A stretch of 31,977 nt of DNA from CAZZKG01 sp964654825 (GTDB taxonomy: Bacteria; Gemmatimonadota; CAZMKB01). The translations under genes and the position numbers were made by a program. Positions 31,258-31,977 of this stretch are shown piece after piece. The number at the start of each line of letters is the position of its first letter. Position 1 is the first letter of the stretch. A model generated the notes under the pieces. That model was not told the origin of the DNA. It was given only the letters and a program-made list of their open reading frames with translations, and searched no databases. Location: NCBI GenBank assembly GCA_964654825.1, contig CAZZKG010000045.1, positions 1-31,977 of the forward strand, written 5' to 3'.

Positions 31258-31977
31258 CTATCTCACGAGGATCATCTTCCTCGTGGAGCAGAAATCTCCC
31301 GCCTGAATCCGATAGAAGTAAACGCCGGAAGAAACCTCCACCCCCTTCTCATTTCGTCCGTCCCAGTATACAGAGTGATTTCCCGGAGGCTCTACCCCAT
31401 CAACGAGGAGTTTCACCAGCTTCCCGTGGAGGTCATAGACGGTGAGCCGTGTCCTTTCCCTCATACCCTCAGCAATGCTGTAGTGAATCACGGTCGAGGG
31501 ATTGAACGGATTGGGGAAATTCTGTGAAAGAGAATAGGATCGGGGGGTCGAAGACACGGGATTTTCCTCCTCGATACCCACCGCCCCGATAACGAACGTA
31601 TAGACCGAATCGGGTGCATCCTCCGGATCGGTTGCTCCGTTTCCCATGAGATCCATCGCTTCGATATAGTATCTGACGATCGCTCCCTCCTCCTGTTCGG
31701 GGATCTCCCCACGCCAGAGATACCCCCCGCAATACTGCATCGGCTCGTGAGTGAATTCCCCTCCATTGACCGAATAAGAGAGCGATACCGAAAGCTCAAA
31801 CCTCATACTGATATTGTCCCGGACCGTTGTAGTGATGAGAGGGAGACCAGAAAGGGGAACGGTATCCCTGTAAGCGGTCGTTCTCGGAATGACCGGCGGA
31901 AAGCTGTCCGGTGTGCTCATATTGATAAGCAACCTGTTCTGATCACCCTCGGGATAGAATCCCTCGACCACCACGAG
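31258..31977 (-). CDS. secreted protein with C-terminal sorting (T9SS/FlgD-like) domain, partial
   Basis: The last ~240 residues of a larger exported protein whose beginning lies beyond the right edge. The visible part starts in a region ending 'INMSTPDSFPPVI', then a beta-sandwich segment with 'YSVNGGEFTHEPMQYCGG' and 'GAIVRYYIEAMDLMGNGATD'. The final ~90 residues are the classic tail: 'SYSLSQNFPNPFNPSTVIHY', 'VYDLHGKLVKLLVDG', 'HSVYWDGRNEKG', 'VSSGVYFYRIQAG' and 'RKMILVR'. This tail marks proteins for surface sorting (type IX secretion or a related route) in FCB bacteria. Any catalytic domain would be upstream of the window. The left side, 31128-31257, holds no gene I can support. Confidence 0.88.
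   Translation of the reverse strand, partial: LVVVEGFYPEGDQNRLLINMSTPDSFPPVIPRTTAYRDTVPLSGLPLITTTVRDNISMRFELSVSLSYSVNGGEFTHEPMQYCGGYLWRGEIPEQEEGAIVRYYIEAMDLMGNGATDPEDAPDSVYTFVIGAVGIEEENPVSSTPRSYSLSQNFPNPFNPSTVIHYSIAEGMRERTRLTVYDLHGKLVKLLVDGVEPPGNHSVYWDGRNEKGVEVSSGVYFYRIQAGDFCSTRKMILVR

Overview
**Organism and overall character.** This is bacterial chromosomal DNA of moderately high GC content. All genes but one lie on the minus strand. Several signs point to the FCB superphylum or a neighbouring candidate phylum: (i) a secreted protein at the right edge carries the 'SQNFPNPFNPST' C-terminal sorting/FlgD-like tail; (ii) the histidine kinase has the 'WVGMARESAHQLGTPLSSL' type of H-box common in Bacteroidetes-like kinases; (iii) an SBBP-repeat beta-propeller protein is present; (iv) gatCAB is present, so Asn-tRNA and/or Gln-tRNA is probably made by transamidation. 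This placement is inference. Promoters of the TTGACA-N17/18-TANNNT type can be read by eye in front of most transcription units, and TTG or GTG starts are frequent.

**Layout, left to right (genes mostly read right to left).** 66-911 htpX membrane protease. 912-1307 intergenic, with a terminator and a structured inverted repeat. 1308-2996 secreted eight-repeat propeller protein with its own promoter. 3160-9429 housekeeping block serS, orphan sensor kinase, HEPN-like protein, gatC, gatA, gatB. 9465-11346 aminotransferase and hexapeptide acyltransferase of the WbpE/WbpD kind. 11598-15249 polysaccharide start and export genes (wza-like, wecB, wecA), preceded by a strong promoter and a structured ~205-nt leader that ends in an intrinsic terminator. 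15575-20517 envelope/signalling operon: REC-GGDEF regulator, SPOR protein, GlmU-like enzyme, beta-barrel protein, lipoprotein, rmd. 20650-23644 recG and ftsY. 23880-25076 is the only plus-strand gene, an isocitrate dehydrogenase-family enzyme, followed by a textbook terminator. 25415-29601 rfbA, rfbC, rfbB, rfbD, gmd. 29781-30335 tag. 30457-30532 tRNA-Ala(GGC). 30683-31127 decayed insertion sequence. 31258-31977 the C-terminal end of a secreted protein that runs off the window.

**How the genes work together.** Much of the window serves surface polysaccharide synthesis. rfbACBD makes dTDP-L-rhamnose. gmd and rmd, about 9 kb apart, would make GDP-D-rhamnose. wecB makes UDP-ManNAc, and the WbpD/WbpE-like pair suggests a 2,3-diacetamido sugar. 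WecA loads the first sugar phosphate on undecaprenyl phosphate and the Wza-family protein forms the export channel. No glycosyltransferase, flippase, polymerase or Wzc kinase is in the window, so the locus is split.

**Most interesting item.** The leader upstream of the wza-like gene (15250-15456 on the minus strand) has a long-range closing helix, a possible anti-terminator and a terminator hairpin that share sequence and are mutually exclusive. That is the layout of a riboswitch or attenuator, and it matches no class I recognise.
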